Shown piece by piece: positions 18,204 through 27,756 of a DNA stretch of 64,000 nt. The notes under the pieces are model-generated. The model did not search any database, was not told where the DNA came from, and saw only the letters and a program-made list of their open reading frames with translations. Made by a program: the position numbers and the translations under genes. Within the stretch, counting starts at the first letter, position 1, and every line of letters starts with the position of its first letter. Source of the DNA: an uncultured Peptococcaceae bacterium (GTDB lineage Bacteria; Bacillota; Peptococcia; Peptococcales; Peptococcaceae); assembly GCA_947254645.1 (NCBI GenBank), contig CAMYDW010000003.1, positions 62,001-126,000 on the forward strand, given 5' to 3'.

Positions 18204-18293
18204 GTGTCTATAGAGGCATTTTCAAGACGTTAAAATGCACATTGCTTTACGCTATGGGGACAATGCAAGATTAGGCACTAGAAATTGGGCGTT

Positions 18294-18333
18294 AAGTGGT
18301 GTAAAGTGGTAGAAAGTGGAACAAAATGGAAGA
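18294..18333 (+). promoter_or_regulatory. MraZ operator: four 10-bp direct repeats
   Basis: Four adjacent 10-base units read AAGTGGTGTA, AAGTGGTAGA, AAGTGGAACA and AAATGGAAGA, and a degenerate fifth (AAGGG...) runs into the ribosome site. MraZ is known to bind tandem TGG-containing repeats before its own gene in other bacteria, so this is the predicted site by which MraZ represses or tunes the whole cluster. The exact 10-base period puts all boxes on one face of the helix. Confidence 0.85.
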
Positions 18334-18348
18334 AAGGGTGACTGGTAA

Positions 18349-18771
18349 ATGTTTTTAGGTGAATTTAAACATTCTATTGATAATAAAGGTCGCTTGATTA
18401 TTCCTGCCAAGTTTCGTGAAGTATTAAACGGTCCGTGCGTTATTGCAAAAGGATTGGATGGCTGTTTATCTATTTACCCTATGGATGAATGGCGGTTGGT
18501 ATGTGAAAAAATTGATCAAAAACCATCTAGTGATCCTAAAGTGAGGAAATTTAAGCGTTTATTTTATGCAAGCGCCAGTACCGAAGAATGTGATAAACAA
18601 GGCCGCCTGAGTATTCCGAGCGGCTTATTAGACTATGCACAAATAGAAAAAGATGTCTATGTTATTGGCGAGTCCAATGTGATAGAAATATGGTCAGAAA
18701 ATCGTTGGTTGTCACAGCAAGATGATGAGAGTGAAAGCTTTGAAGAGCTGGCTCAATTCTTGAATATTTAA
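18349..18771 (+). CDS. mraZ: Transcriptional regulator MraZ
   Basis: A 140-residue AbrB-fold DNA-binding protein made of two swapped repeats. Each repeat carries the D-K-[GQ]-R-L-x-I-P signature: DNKGRLIIPAKFRE and DKQGRLSIPSGL. It binds the four boxes directly upstream and regulates the division and wall genes that follow. The first gene of the cluster, it starts inside the last operator unit's shadow with the RBS AAAGGGTGAC. Confidence 0.96.
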   Translation: MFLGEFKHSIDNKGRLIIPAKFREVLNGPCVIAKGLDGCLSIYPMDEWRLVCEKIDQKPSSDPKVRKFKRLFYASASTEECDKQGRLSIPSGLLDYAQIEKDVYVIGESNVIEIWSENRWLSQQDDESESFEELAQFLNI

Positions 18772-18786
18772 GAGAGGGAGGAAAAC

Positions 18787-19752
18787 ATGACATTTAAACA
18801 TATTCCTGTACTCTATCAAGAAGTACTTCAAGGCTTGAATTTAAAATCTGGTGGCGTATATGTGGATGGTACTGTCGGTGGCGGTGGACATTCAAAAGGC
18901 ATTCTAGAAAGTATTGGCCCTCAAGGGCGTTTGATTGCCATTGACCAAGATATCAATGCTTTGAAAGCAGCTGGAGAAAATCTATCTGCTTACAAGGAGC
19001 AAGTCACCTTCTATCATGCAAATTTCTCTCAAATGGCATCTATTTTGGCAGAAGCCGCGCCAGAGGGTGTTGATGGCATTTTAATCGATATTGGTGTATC
19101 TTCCCCGCAGCTAGACAATGCAGCACGTGGATTCAGCTATATGCACGATGCACCTTTAGATATGAGAATGAATCCTGATGCAGAATTATCTGCTTATACA
19201 GTTGTCAATCAGTATAGTGAAGAAGCACTAGCCCGTATTCTGGCAGACTATAGTGAAGAAAAATGGGCCAAAAGAATTGCTCAAATTATTGTGGAGAGAC
19301 GTGGTATTGCGCCGATTGAAACAACCTTCCAATTGGTAGACTGTATTGAGCGCGCTATTCCAAAGGGCGCCAGAGAAAAAAATTCTCATGTGGCAAAGCG
19401 TACCTTTCAAGGGATTCGTATTGAAGTGAATCATGAGCTAGATGTCTTGCAAGATATTTTGGATACGTCGATTGATCATATCAAAATTGGTGGTCGCATG
19501 GCAGTAATCACTTTCCATTCATTAGAAGACCGTATTGTCAAAAATCACTTTAAGTATTTGGCCAGTGATTGTATTTGTCCGCCAGAGTTGCCAATTTGTC
19601 AATGCGACAAGGTGCCTACAATAAAAATCATTACGAGAAAACCAATAACAGCAAGTAAAGAGGAGCTTCAAGAAAATTCACGTGCTGCAAGTGCAAAGTT
19701 ACGAGTGATTGAGAAGATACCGACTCTAGAAAAAAAGAGATATAGAATTTAG
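18787..19752 (+). CDS. rsmH: 16S rRNA (cytosine-1402-N4)-methyltransferase RsmH
   Basis: A 321-residue SAM-dependent methyltransferase acting on 16S rRNA in the decoding centre. It has the SAM motif YVDGTVGGGGHSK, the conserved DIGVSSPQLD and the C-terminal ITFHSLEDRIVK and RKPI segments. It is second in the cluster, 16 bases after mraZ, behind an AGAGAGGGAGGAAAAC site. Confidence 0.97.
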   Translation: MTFKHIPVLYQEVLQGLNLKSGGVYVDGTVGGGGHSKGILESIGPQGRLIAIDQDINALKAAGENLSAYKEQVTFYHANFSQMASILAEAAPEGVDGILIDIGVSSPQLDNAARGFSYMHDAPLDMRMNPDAELSAYTVVNQYSEEALARILADYSEEKWAKRIAQIIVERRGIAPIETTFQLVDCIERAIPKGAREKNSHVAKRTFQGIRIEVNHELDVLQDILDTSIDHIKIGGRMAVITFHSLEDRIVKNHFKYLASDCICPPELPICQCDKVPTIKIITRKPITASKEELQENSRAASAKLRVIEKIPTLEKKRYRI

Positions 19753-19763
19753 GGGAGAACGAA

Positions 19764-20192
19764 ATGGGAGCCACGAATCAAAGAGTAACGTACAATGTGG
19801 ATACGTTAGCACGAACACGACATGATGGAGTCACTGCGCCTATGGCTATTTCACATTCAAAACAAAAAATTGCAAAAAAACAAAATGAACGTATTCTTCG
19901 TAAGAAGTTTGAACGCAAAGAAAGAACCCTTTCACGTTTTACAGCGCTCATGATTGTTTTTGTGTTGGGCTTACTGTGTGTAGGACAATATAGCTTGGTC
20001 CAAGACATGGGACTGAAAATCAATGAACAAAAGGTGGCCTTACAATCGTTAAATGCGGAAAATGAAGCCTTGCGACAGAAAAGCGCTGCACTGAGCAATA
20101 AGAGTGTCATTGAAGAAAAAGCAAAAAAAGAATTGGGGATGCAAGCATCAGAGGAAACAATCGTTTACACCCCAACGGCAGTAAAGAAGTAA
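19764..20192 (+). CDS. ftsL: Cell division protein FtsL
   Basis: A 142-residue bitopic protein with a basic cytoplasmic N-terminus, one membrane helix at about residues 54-74 and an extracellular leucine-zipper region (INEQKVALQSLNAENEAL). It ends in an ELGM segment typical of FtsL. It bridges FtsQ/DivIB and the septal synthase complex. The call rests on topology plus position between rsmH and the PBP, since sequence conservation in this family is low. Confidence 0.88.
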   Translation: MGATNQRVTYNVDTLARTRHDGVTAPMAISHSKQKIAKKQNERILRKKFERKERTLSRFTALMIVFVLGLLCVGQYSLVQDMGLKINEQKVALQSLNAENEALRQKSAALSNKSVIEEKAKKELGMQASEETIVYTPTAVKK

Positions 20193-20224
20193 AAAAGTGG
20201 CGCAATTAAGGAGAGGTTATAACA

Positions 20225-22432
20225 ATGGACCAAAAAAAGGCACGCATTTTGTGGATTTTAGGCATTGCTGCCTGTGTTGCGGCCTTGGTGTTTTGTAAAT
20301 TATTTTATGTACAAGTCCTTGCAAGTGAACATTATAGCGATGATTCCTTAAATAATCGCTTGCAGGAAGTTGAAATCACACCAAATAGAGGCATTATTTA
20401 CGATAGAAAATCAGAAGCACTTGCCATCAGTGTCGAAAAAGAATCTGTCTATATCACACCATCTGTTATTCGTGATGCTAAGAATAGGGATCAAATCGTT
20501 TCAGATATTGTGAAGACATTACATATGAAAAAAAGTGATATCAATAAGATTATTGATAAAAGTAGTAATGACTTTGCTTGGTTAAAGCGTCATGTTGAAA
20601 AAGAAGATGCTGAAAAGCTACGCAAAATGAATTATCTGGGTATTGGCTTTACAACGGAATATAAGAGGGAATACCCTAACAATAGTGAACTCAGCCATGT
20701 GTTAGGTTTTTCAGGGATTGATAACCAAGGGCTGGCAGGAGCAGAATTACAGTTCAATGATGTCTTGGCGGGAAACAGTGGAAAGTTGGTCATCGAATAT
20801 GATAAACTTGGCAATGCGATTCCCCAATCCATCAGAGAATTTATTCCACCTTCTCAAGGGAAAAATGTGCATTTGACTGTGGACTCTACTATTCAGTATT
20901 ACGTAGAGGGGGCACTCAAAAAAGCCCAAGAAGAACAAAAAGCCAAGCAAATGACCTGTATCGTCATGGATATTCAAACAGGCGAAATTTTAGCAATGGC
21001 GAACATTCCAGATTTCGATCCAAATAATTATAGTAAATTTGAAAAAGAAGATTGGTCCAATATTGCTATATCAAAACTATATGAACCAGGGTCTCCTTTT
21101 AAATCTTTTTCGACATCGATGTATTTAGAAGAAGATATCGTGGAACCAGATACGCAGTTTTACTGTAATGGCTATGTGATGATTGATGGACACCGTTTCC
21201 AAGACTGGAAGTATCCTGAAGGAGATGGCGCTGAAACAATGGCGCAAGCATTAGCAGCTTCTTGTAATACGGTACAAGCAGAAAATGTTTCCAAATTAGG
21301 CAAGAAAAGATTCTATAACTATTTAGATGGCTTTGGCATGACCCAAAAAACAGGCGTGGAATTGCCTGCAGAATCTTCTCCTTTGTTAATTAAACAAGAC
21401 GATGCAGTGCCTTTGGACTTGGCTGCTGAAGCCATTGGACAGGGGAATGCCTATACGGCTTTACAAATGATTACGGCTTTTTGCTCTGTTGTTAACGGTG
21501 GGCACTTGATGAAGCCACAAATTGTTTCAAAGATTACAGACAATAAAGGCCATGTCACAGCAGAAAGAAAACCACAAGAAGTGCGTCGTATCATCTCTGA
21601 TGAAACCTCCCGCCAAATGCGTGCTATGCTAGAGGGTGTTGTAACAGATGGCTTGGGAAAACCTGCAGCTGTTGAAGGATACCGTGTTGGAGGTAAAACT
21701 GGGACGGCAGAAATTGCAGAAGGTGGGACCTATGCAAAGAATGATTATATCTTAAGCTTTATGGGCTTTGCACCTGTAGAAAATCCACGTATTGCTTGCT
21801 TAGTGACAGTTAACAGTCCGGCAAAAGGTGGTAACAGTGGCACTGTTGCTGGATCAATCTTTTCTTCTATTGTGGGCAATATTATGAGTTACTATCAAAT
21901 TCCTCAGACAGAAGCACCAAAGTCAGAAGATAAAAATATTAAAGAAGCCAATAAAGGACAATTTGTTACTGTGCCAAAGCTGACCTTGCCAATGGATGCT
22001 GAAGAAGTCAAAAAAGTCATGCTTCAAGCGGGTCTACAGGTACAAGAAATGACTGGAGGCACACAGGTGACAAGCTATTTGCCAGTTGCTGGTACAAAAG
22101 TTGCTGCCGGCTCTACGATAGAGCTTTATAACGATAATAAAGAGGACGAGGTTGTAACCTTGCCTGCTTTTGAAGGAAAAACAATCAAAGAGGTTGATAT
22201 TATCTTAAATGGCTTAGGTTTAAAGGCGCATCTCACAGGTAGTGGACTTGCCTATAGACAGAAACCAGGTGCAGGTAGTGTTGTTAAACGAGGAGATCAA
22301 GTCAAGGTGTGGTTCGTTGGTACTAACGATTTAGCAAATATAGAAGAAGCCACACAACGGCTTGAAAAAAGTGAGGTCCCAAAGGATCATACAAATAAAA
22401 CAACGGGTGCATCACATCAAAATAGTGAGTAG
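20225..22432 (+). CDS. Class B penicillin-binding protein (PBP2B/SpoVD-like) with two PASTA domains
   Basis: A 735-residue septal transpeptidase anchored by one N-terminal helix. After the dimerisation domain come the catalytic motifs S290-PF-K293, S346-C-N and K491-T-G. Two PASTA domains follow, at about 577-640 and 645-700. The usual STFK/STIK reads SPFK here; serine and lysine are kept. It cross-links peptidoglycan at the division site with FtsW. PASTA domains suggest SpoVD/PBP2x relationship. murE, normally next, is missing. Confidence 0.93.
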   Translation: MDQKKARILWILGIAACVAALVFCKLFYVQVLASEHYSDDSLNNRLQEVEITPNRGIIYDRKSEALAISVEKESVYITPSVIRDAKNRDQIVSDIVKTLHMKKSDINKIIDKSSNDFAWLKRHVEKEDAEKLRKMNYLGIGFTTEYKREYPNNSELSHVLGFSGIDNQGLAGAELQFNDVLAGNSGKLVIEYDKLGNAIPQSIREFIPPSQGKNVHLTVDSTIQYYVEGALKKAQEEQKAKQMTCIVMDIQTGEILAMANIPDFDPNNYSKFEKEDWSNIAISKLYEPGSPFKSFSTSMYLEEDIVEPDTQFYCNGYVMIDGHRFQDWKYPEGDGAETMAQALAASCNTVQAENVSKLGKKRFYNYLDGFGMTQKTGVELPAESSPLLIKQDDAVPLDLAAEAIGQGNAYTALQMITAFCSVVNGGHLMKPQIVSKITDNKGHVTAERKPQEVRRIISDETSRQMRAMLEGVVTDGLGKPAAVEGYRVGGKTGTAEIAEGGTYAKNDYILSFMGFAPVENPRIACLVTVNSPAKGGNSGTVAGSIFSSIVGNIMSYYQIPQTEAPKSEDKNIKEANKGQFVTVPKLTLPMDAEEVKKVMLQAGLQVQEMTGGTQVTSYLPVAGTKVAAGSTIELYNDNKEDEVVTLPAFEGKTIKEVDIILNGLGLKAHLTGSGLAYRQKPGAGSVVKRGDQVKVWFVGTNDLANIEEATQRLEKSEVPKDHTNKTTGASHQNSE

Positions 22433-22436
22433 TTCC

Positions 22437-22499
22437 TGCAATAACTTGCAGATTACTTCATAGCGAAGAGGGGCCGGAATTCGCAGATGCGTTTCCGGC
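22437..22499 (+). other. Three consecutive hairpins in the gap between the PBP gene and murF
   Basis: The 94-base gap holds TGCAA-TAAC-TTGCA (22437-22450), CTTC-ATAGC-GAAG (22456-22468) and a long hairpin in which GCCGGAA pairs with TTCCGGC, with an inner CGC/GCG stem (22473-22499). No strong T-run follows, so this is not a typical terminator. It is the only large structured gap inside the cluster before murF and lies where murE usually sits. It could be an attenuator, processing site or mRNA stabiliser. Confidence 0.5.
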
Positions 22500-22526
22500 T
22501 TACTCGATTTAATGGAGGATAACATT

Positions 22527-23915
22527 ATGTACAACATTCCAATTAAGGAAATTGCACAAGCATTATCAGTGCCATATAAAGGGAATGAGCACATTGTCGC
22601 AAAGCGTGTTGTTTTTGATAGTCGGCAGGTGCAGCCAGGTGATTTATTTGTTGCCATTCGTGGGAATAAAGTGGATGGACATACTTATATTGCACGTGCC
22701 ATAGAAGCGGGTGCTGTTGCTGTTGCCGTTGACGAAATGCATGCCAAAGAAGACTATGGTGTGGGTTCTTTGACAGTAGATGATGGGATTTCTTTTATTC
22801 AAAAGCTCAGTGTTTGGATGCGTCATCAGTTTCGTGGCCCTGTGATTGCCATTACAGGGAGTCAAGGGAAAACAAGTACAAAAGACTTGTTGGCACAAGT
22901 TTGTCGACAAAATCACGTGGTGGTTGTCACTGAAGAAAATCAAAACAATGAATTGGGGATGCCCCTTACCATTACTCGCTTAACTGAAGAAACTGAAATC
23001 TTAATTGTGGAAATGGGCATGACTGGTTTTGGTGAAATTGACTTTTTGTGTCAATTGGCGGCACCAACTCATGCGATTATTACTGGTATTGGGACTGTTC
23101 ATGCGGAATATTTAGGCAGTCAAGAAGGAATTGCACGTGCCAAAACAGAACTATTAAAATATCTACCAAACAATGGTGCTGTGGCATTACGCTATAAAGA
23201 CAAGGGACTTCTTTTGCCATACCTAGAGGAGTGTAAGAGTCAGATTTTCTGGTGTGATCGGGATGGCGACCAGGGAGATTTCTGTGCCAAAGATGCAATC
23301 TTAGGTAGAGAAAACAGTCGGTTTCTTTGTGAAGCAGCTGATGAAAAGATAGAAGTTTCATTGCCATTTGCAGGCAGTCATTATATTGATAATGCACTCT
23401 TAGTCATTGCAGTTGCGCTGGCTATTGGTATTGCAAAAGAGGATATTCAGATAGGATTGGCAAACGCCGTTTCTCTCTCTTCTAATAGAATGGAAATGCA
23501 CGAATTGTCTGGCGGAAGGCTGTTAATCAATGATTGCTATAATGCCAATCCAGATTCGATGATTGCAACACTAGATGTTTTAGCAGGTTACAAGCCTCGT
23601 GCAACCATTGCCTGTCTTGGTAATATGTATGAGCTTGGTGATTATGAAAAGAGTGGACATGAATCCGTTGGGTCACATTTGGCCAAGCTCGGGATTGACT
23701 ATTTAATTTGTTTAGGTAATAAGGCAGAATACATCGGTAACCGCGCTATCCAAGAAGGGATGGATAGAGAAAAGGTATACTATGTGGATTCCACCAAGCA
23801 AGCAGCGTATGTATTATCAGAGTATATGCCTGAAAATGGCGTGGTATTGGTCAAAGGTAGCAATAGTATGAATATGGCAGAGGTCTTAAAAAACTTAAAA
23901 CCATTATTGTCGTAA
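22527..23915 (+). CDS. murF: UDP-N-acetylmuramoyl-tripeptide--D-alanyl-D-alanine ligase
   Basis: A 462-residue Mur ligase that adds D-Ala-D-Ala to the UDP-MurNAc-tripeptide in the cytoplasm. It has the ATP-binding GSQGKTSTKD, the ENQNNELGMPLTI segment typical of MurF and the C-terminal NDCYNANPDSM motif that separates MurF from MurC, MurD and MurE. I chose the ATG at 22527 because GGAGGATAACATT precedes it. An ATG at 22512 would place the RBS inside the gene. Confidence 0.96.
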   Translation: MYNIPIKEIAQALSVPYKGNEHIVAKRVVFDSRQVQPGDLFVAIRGNKVDGHTYIARAIEAGAVAVAVDEMHAKEDYGVGSLTVDDGISFIQKLSVWMRHQFRGPVIAITGSQGKTSTKDLLAQVCRQNHVVVVTEENQNNELGMPLTITRLTEETEILIVEMGMTGFGEIDFLCQLAAPTHAIITGIGTVHAEYLGSQEGIARAKTELLKYLPNNGAVALRYKDKGLLLPYLEECKSQIFWCDRDGDQGDFCAKDAILGRENSRFLCEAADEKIEVSLPFAGSHYIDNALLVIAVALAIGIAKEDIQIGLANAVSLSSNRMEMHELSGGRLLINDCYNANPDSMIATLDVLAGYKPRATIACLGNMYELGDYEKSGHESVGSHLAKLGIDYLICLGNKAEYIGNRAIQEGMDREKVYYVDSTKQAAYVLSEYMPENGVVLVKGSNSMNMAEVLKNLKPLLS

Positions 23916-23930
23916 TGGGGAGGTAAATAT

Positions 23931-24890
23931 ATGTGGGCATTGGCGTTTATTATTAGTTTATTTCTAGGCATGGGTGTTGGACATTATATGATCCCACTTT
24001 TGCATAATTTAAAATTTGGACAATCTATTCGTGAAGAAGGACCAGAAAGACATAAACAAAAATCTGGTACGCCAACCATGGGCGGTATTCTCTTTATGAT
24101 TGTTGTGCCTTTAACATTGCTTTTGTTGGGGCAATTTCATGGTGTGACATTTTTCTTGGTGGGCAGTGCCTTTTTGTTTGGCGCTATTGGTTTAGCAGAT
24201 GATGCAATTAAAATTATTATGCGACACAATGAAGGACTTACTCCAAAACAAAAAATTGTGTTGCAATTGGCAGCTGCATTTTTAATGATTATGATTGCTG
24301 CTTTCATGAAAATGAATGTAAGTGCTTTTTGGCTGCCTGTCTTTAATATCATCTTACCAGTGTCAATCTTCTATTGGCCATTGATGGTGTTTATCATTTT
24401 GGGCACCACCAATGCAGCAAATTTGACAGATGGTTTAGATGGCTTGCTTACGTCTGTGACTGTCATTATCCTAATTGCATTTTTTGCAATTGCCAAACTC
24501 TATAGTGAACCACACACTCTAGTGGTGATAGCAACCATGCTCGGTGCATGCTTGGCATTTTTATTTTATAATCGCTATCCAGCACGTGTGTTCATGGGAG
24601 ATACAGGATCATTTTTCATTGGTGGTTTGATTGTTGCTTTGGCGATAGTAACCAAAACAGAGCTACTTATTCCATTGCTTGGATTTGTTTATATGCTTGA
24701 AGCGATTTCTGATATTATTCAAGTGCTTGTGTTTAAAAAAACAGGAAAACGTGTTTTCAGAATGGCCCCACTTCATCATCATTTTGAATTGGGTGGGTAT
24801 AGTGAAAACCAAGTGGTACTTTTGTTTAGTGTGATGACATTTATTACATCCATCTTAGGTGTCATTATTTATTGGACAGCTGTTTATTGA
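23931..24890 (+). CDS. mraY: Phospho-N-acetylmuramoyl-pentapeptide transferase
   Basis: A 319-residue protein with ten predicted membrane helices. It transfers phospho-MurNAc-pentapeptide to undecaprenyl phosphate, giving lipid I. Signature segments are visible: GTPTMGGI, the aspartate-rich ADDAIK, NLTDGLDGL and the HHHFE motif before the last helix. A GGGGAGGTAAAT site precedes the ATG. Confidence 0.97.
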   Translation: MWALAFIISLFLGMGVGHYMIPLLHNLKFGQSIREEGPERHKQKSGTPTMGGILFMIVVPLTLLLLGQFHGVTFFLVGSAFLFGAIGLADDAIKIIMRHNEGLTPKQKIVLQLAAAFLMIMIAAFMKMNVSAFWLPVFNIILPVSIFYWPLMVFIILGTTNAANLTDGLDGLLTSVTVIILIAFFAIAKLYSEPHTLVVIATMLGACLAFLFYNRYPARVFMGDTGSFFIGGLIVALAIVTKTELLIPLLGFVYMLEAISDIIQVLVFKKTGKRVFRMAPLHHHFELGGYSENQVVLLFSVMTFITSILGVIIYWTAVY

Positions 24891-24911
24891 TAAAAATTGG
24901 GAGGCAGTACG

Positions 24912-26276
24912 ATGAATGGTGTGGTATTGATTATGGGAGCAGCACGTAGCGGAATTGCGAGCGCTCAATTTTTACTAGAACAAGGGAAGACAATCATTGT
25001 TAGTGATATGAATACATCGCTGGCAAATAAGGTTGAAGCACAATTGGGACAGGAGCATGTGACTTATATCTGGGGTGAACAGCCAGATGTGGCAATGCTT
25101 CAGCCAGAGTTTATTGTGATGAGCCCTGGTATTCCTTTATCAATCCCGCCGATTATGACAGCACGTGAGCAAGGGATTCCTGTCATTAGTGAGCCAGAAC
25201 TTGCTTATCGCTATAGCAAGGTGCCCTTTGTAGCAATCACTGGTACCAACGGTAAAACAACAACAACGACCCTCACTACCTTTCTTCTTGAGGGTGATGG
25301 CCGTCAAGCCCTTGCTGGTGGCAATATTGGCCTGCCTTTGATTGGTCAAACGCCAAAAATGAGTGAAACAGATGTTGTTATTGCAGAAATGAGCAGCTTT
25401 CAATTAGAAAGCATAGATCAATTCTGCCCAAAGGTGGCCGTTGTGATGAATATTGCACCGGATCATTTGGATCGCCACAAGACCATGGAAGGCTATATTT
25501 CTGCTAAAGAAAACATCTTTAAAAACCAAACAGCAGAAGATTTCTTGATTTTGAATGCAGATGATGCAGTCGTCAAAGGGATGGCAACGCGTGCGCAGAG
25601 TCAAATCTATTTCTTTAGCCAAAAAGACCAGCTTTCTAAGGGGATGTGGATAGAGCATGATGAAGTCTACTATGCCCTCCATGAAGGAGAGACACCTATT
25701 TTCTTGATTCATCGCGAAGACATTGGCATTGTTGGTGCACATAATTTGCAAAATGCGATGGCTGCGTCTTTGGCAGCATTACTCATGGGTCAGGATAAAG
25801 AGCAGATTGCTTCTCGCTTAAAAGCCTTTAAGGGTGTGGCACATCGCATGGAACCAGTTGCAACCATTGATGGTGTGTTGTATGTCAATGATTCAAAAGG
25901 CACCAACCCAGATTCCACAGAGAAAGCCCTTGTTTCCTACAAGGGCCGTCCAATCGTATTGATTGCAGGTGGAAAAAATAAAGGCAGTGACTTTGTTGAT
26001 TTGGTGCCATTGATTCGCAAGCACTGTCGTTCTGTCGTCCTTGTGGGTCAAGCAACAGATGATTTTATAGACGCTTTTCATAGAACGGATTATACCACCT
26101 ATGAATGTGCGACAACGTTTGAAGAGGCTGTTGAGAAGGCACATGATTGTGCCAAAGCAAACGATGTTGTTTTACTTTCTCCAGCGTGTGCAAGTTGGGA
26201 TATGTTTGATAACTTTGAGCAACGTGGAGATTTATTTAAGAAATTGGTGATGGAGTATGAAAGAAAGCAATCGTAG
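24912..26276 (+). CDS. murD: UDP-N-acetylmuramoyl-L-alanine--D-glutamate ligase
   Basis: A 454-residue Mur ligase adding D-glutamate. It has an N-terminal Rossmann segment (GAARSGIASA), the P-loop GTNGKTTTTT, NIAPDHLDRH and the C-terminal NDSKGTNPDST and SPACASWDMFDNFEQRG motifs diagnostic of MurD. I chose the ATG at 24912 with GGGAGGCAGTAC upstream. The last 20 bases overlap ftsW. Confidence 0.97.
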   Translation: MNGVVLIMGAARSGIASAQFLLEQGKTIIVSDMNTSLANKVEAQLGQEHVTYIWGEQPDVAMLQPEFIVMSPGIPLSIPPIMTAREQGIPVISEPELAYRYSKVPFVAITGTNGKTTTTTLTTFLLEGDGRQALAGGNIGLPLIGQTPKMSETDVVIAEMSSFQLESIDQFCPKVAVVMNIAPDHLDRHKTMEGYISAKENIFKNQTAEDFLILNADDAVVKGMATRAQSQIYFFSQKDQLSKGMWIEHDEVYYALHEGETPIFLIHREDIGIVGAHNLQNAMAASLAALLMGQDKEQIASRLKAFKGVAHRMEPVATIDGVLYVNDSKGTNPDSTEKALVSYKGRPIVLIAGGKNKGSDFVDLVPLIRKHCRSVVLVGQATDDFIDAFHRTDYTTYECATTFEEAVEKAHDCAKANDVVLLSPACASWDMFDNFEQRGDLFKKLVMEYERKQS

Positions 26277-27690
26277 CAAACAATCCTATACTTCTCAAAG
26301 AAATGCTGCACATGCAGCTAAGAGAACAGTACGCGGGAATGGACGCCTCCAATCCTCAACGCATCAATCTATGAAGCTGGCAAATAGTGGCACAAAGCTG
26401 CCAACGATTGAAGAGCGTATGCGAAAAAATCGTGAAGAACGCTTGCACCACGAAAAAGATAATATAAATACCCATCGTGGTGCTTCTACTCAAAAGAAAA
26501 AACAAGCAATACAAAGAAAGAGACCACCTCACAAACGAGAAAAGAAGGAAAATCGCCTATTAAAGGCGATGTTTCCAAGCAATAGGGAAATTCTAAGTGC
26601 ACCAGATTCGTTGCTCTTAGAAGTCACCTTGATTATTCTCGCCATTGGTCTGGTGATGGTTTTTTCTGCGAGCAGCTATCGTTCTTTGTTAGAAAATGGC
26701 AGCGCCTTTAGCTATCTTATTAGACAAGGGGTGTACGCTTTTTTAGGGGTTATTGCACTATTATTTGTAACGAGAATTGAACCTAAAACAATTTCTGCAG
26801 CTGCATTCCCTTTGCTGATTGTGTTTTCTGTGCTGATTGCCTATACGGTTTTTAATGGTGAAGAATCGTTGGGGGCGACACGCTGGATTACCATTGCTGG
26901 GGTGCGTTTTACACCGGCAGAATTTGCCAAGCCATTATTTGTTTTATGTCTTTCTGATATGATCAAACAAAATCCTGGTGATATTATTAAAGGCAAAAAT
27001 AATATTGGAATGACTTTTGTGCTTTTGGCTACTTTAGTGTTGATTGTTGTAGAAGACTTGGGATCTGGATTGGTTATTTTTGGTGGCTGCTTTGCCATGT
27101 TTATTATCGCTGGTATTTCGAAAAATTGGATTTTTGGCACATTTGGTACCGGTTTAGGGTTTGCTGTGCTTGCGGTTATTGCAGAACCATATCGTTTGCA
27201 ACGTATTTTTGGCTTTTTAAATCAAGGCAGTGCTGATGTTGCAAATGGTAGTGCCTATCAGCTCACTCAAAGCTTATACGCTTTTGGCTCTGGGGGATTG
27301 CTTGGTGTTGGCATTGGGAACAGTGGACAAAAATTATTGTATTTGCCAGGGATGCATACCGACTTTATTTATTCTGTCATTGGCGAAGAATTAGGGCTGA
27401 TTGGCGCCTTGTTGGTTCTGGTACTCTTTATGACCTTTGCATGGCGTGGCTTTTGGCTTTCTTGGAGAATTGAAGACAATTATAAATCCTATGTGGCTTT
27501 TGGTATTACTGCCATGGTTACGGTTCAAGCATTGATTAATATGGGGGTTGCCGTGGGGGTATTACCGATTACAGGGATTACCCTTCCGTTGATTAGCTAT
27601 GGGGGTACATCGGTCATGATTACATTGATTAGTGTGGGTTTATTGCTTAATATGTCACGCTTTGCTGATAAAAAGAATAAACGATTATAA
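26257..27690 (+). CDS. ftsW: FtsW/SpoVE family peptidoglycan glycosyltransferase with long basic N-terminus
   Basis: A 477-residue SEDS protein that polymerises lipid II at the septum with the class B PBP. About ten membrane helices begin near residue 118, with family motifs GATRWI, ...LPFISYGG-type ITLPLISYGGTS near the end and a conserved VGIGNSGQK loop. The first roughly 115 residues are an unusually long, lysine/arginine-rich, low-complexity cytoplasmic extension. Initiation inside murD is supported by GGTGATGGAG, but a later start such as residue 105 cannot be excluded. RodA is the alternative; the position favours FtsW. Confidence 0.93.
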   Translation: MKESNRSKQSYTSQRNAAHAAKRTVRGNGRLQSSTHQSMKLANSGTKLPTIEERMRKNREERLHHEKDNINTHRGASTQKKKQAIQRKRPPHKREKKENRLLKAMFPSNREILSAPDSLLLEVTLIILAIGLVMVFSASSYRSLLENGSAFSYLIRQGVYAFLGVIALLFVTRIEPKTISAAAFPLLIVFSVLIAYTVFNGEESLGATRWITIAGVRFTPAEFAKPLFVLCLSDMIKQNPGDIIKGKNNIGMTFVLLATLVLIVVEDLGSGLVIFGGCFAMFIIAGISKNWIFGTFGTGLGFAVLAVIAEPYRLQRIFGFLNQGSADVANGSAYQLTQSLYAFGSGGLLGVGIGNSGQKLLYLPGMHTDFIYSVIGEELGLIGALLVLVLFMTFAWRGFWLSWRIEDNYKSYVAFGITAMVTVQALINMGVAVGVLPITGITLPLISYGGTSVMITLISVGLLLNMSRFADKKNKRL

Positions 27691-27756
27691 AATGATTTAT
27701 AAAAAGAAGCGTGCTATAATGATAACGATAAACTTCAAAAGTAGGTGTACAAAATC

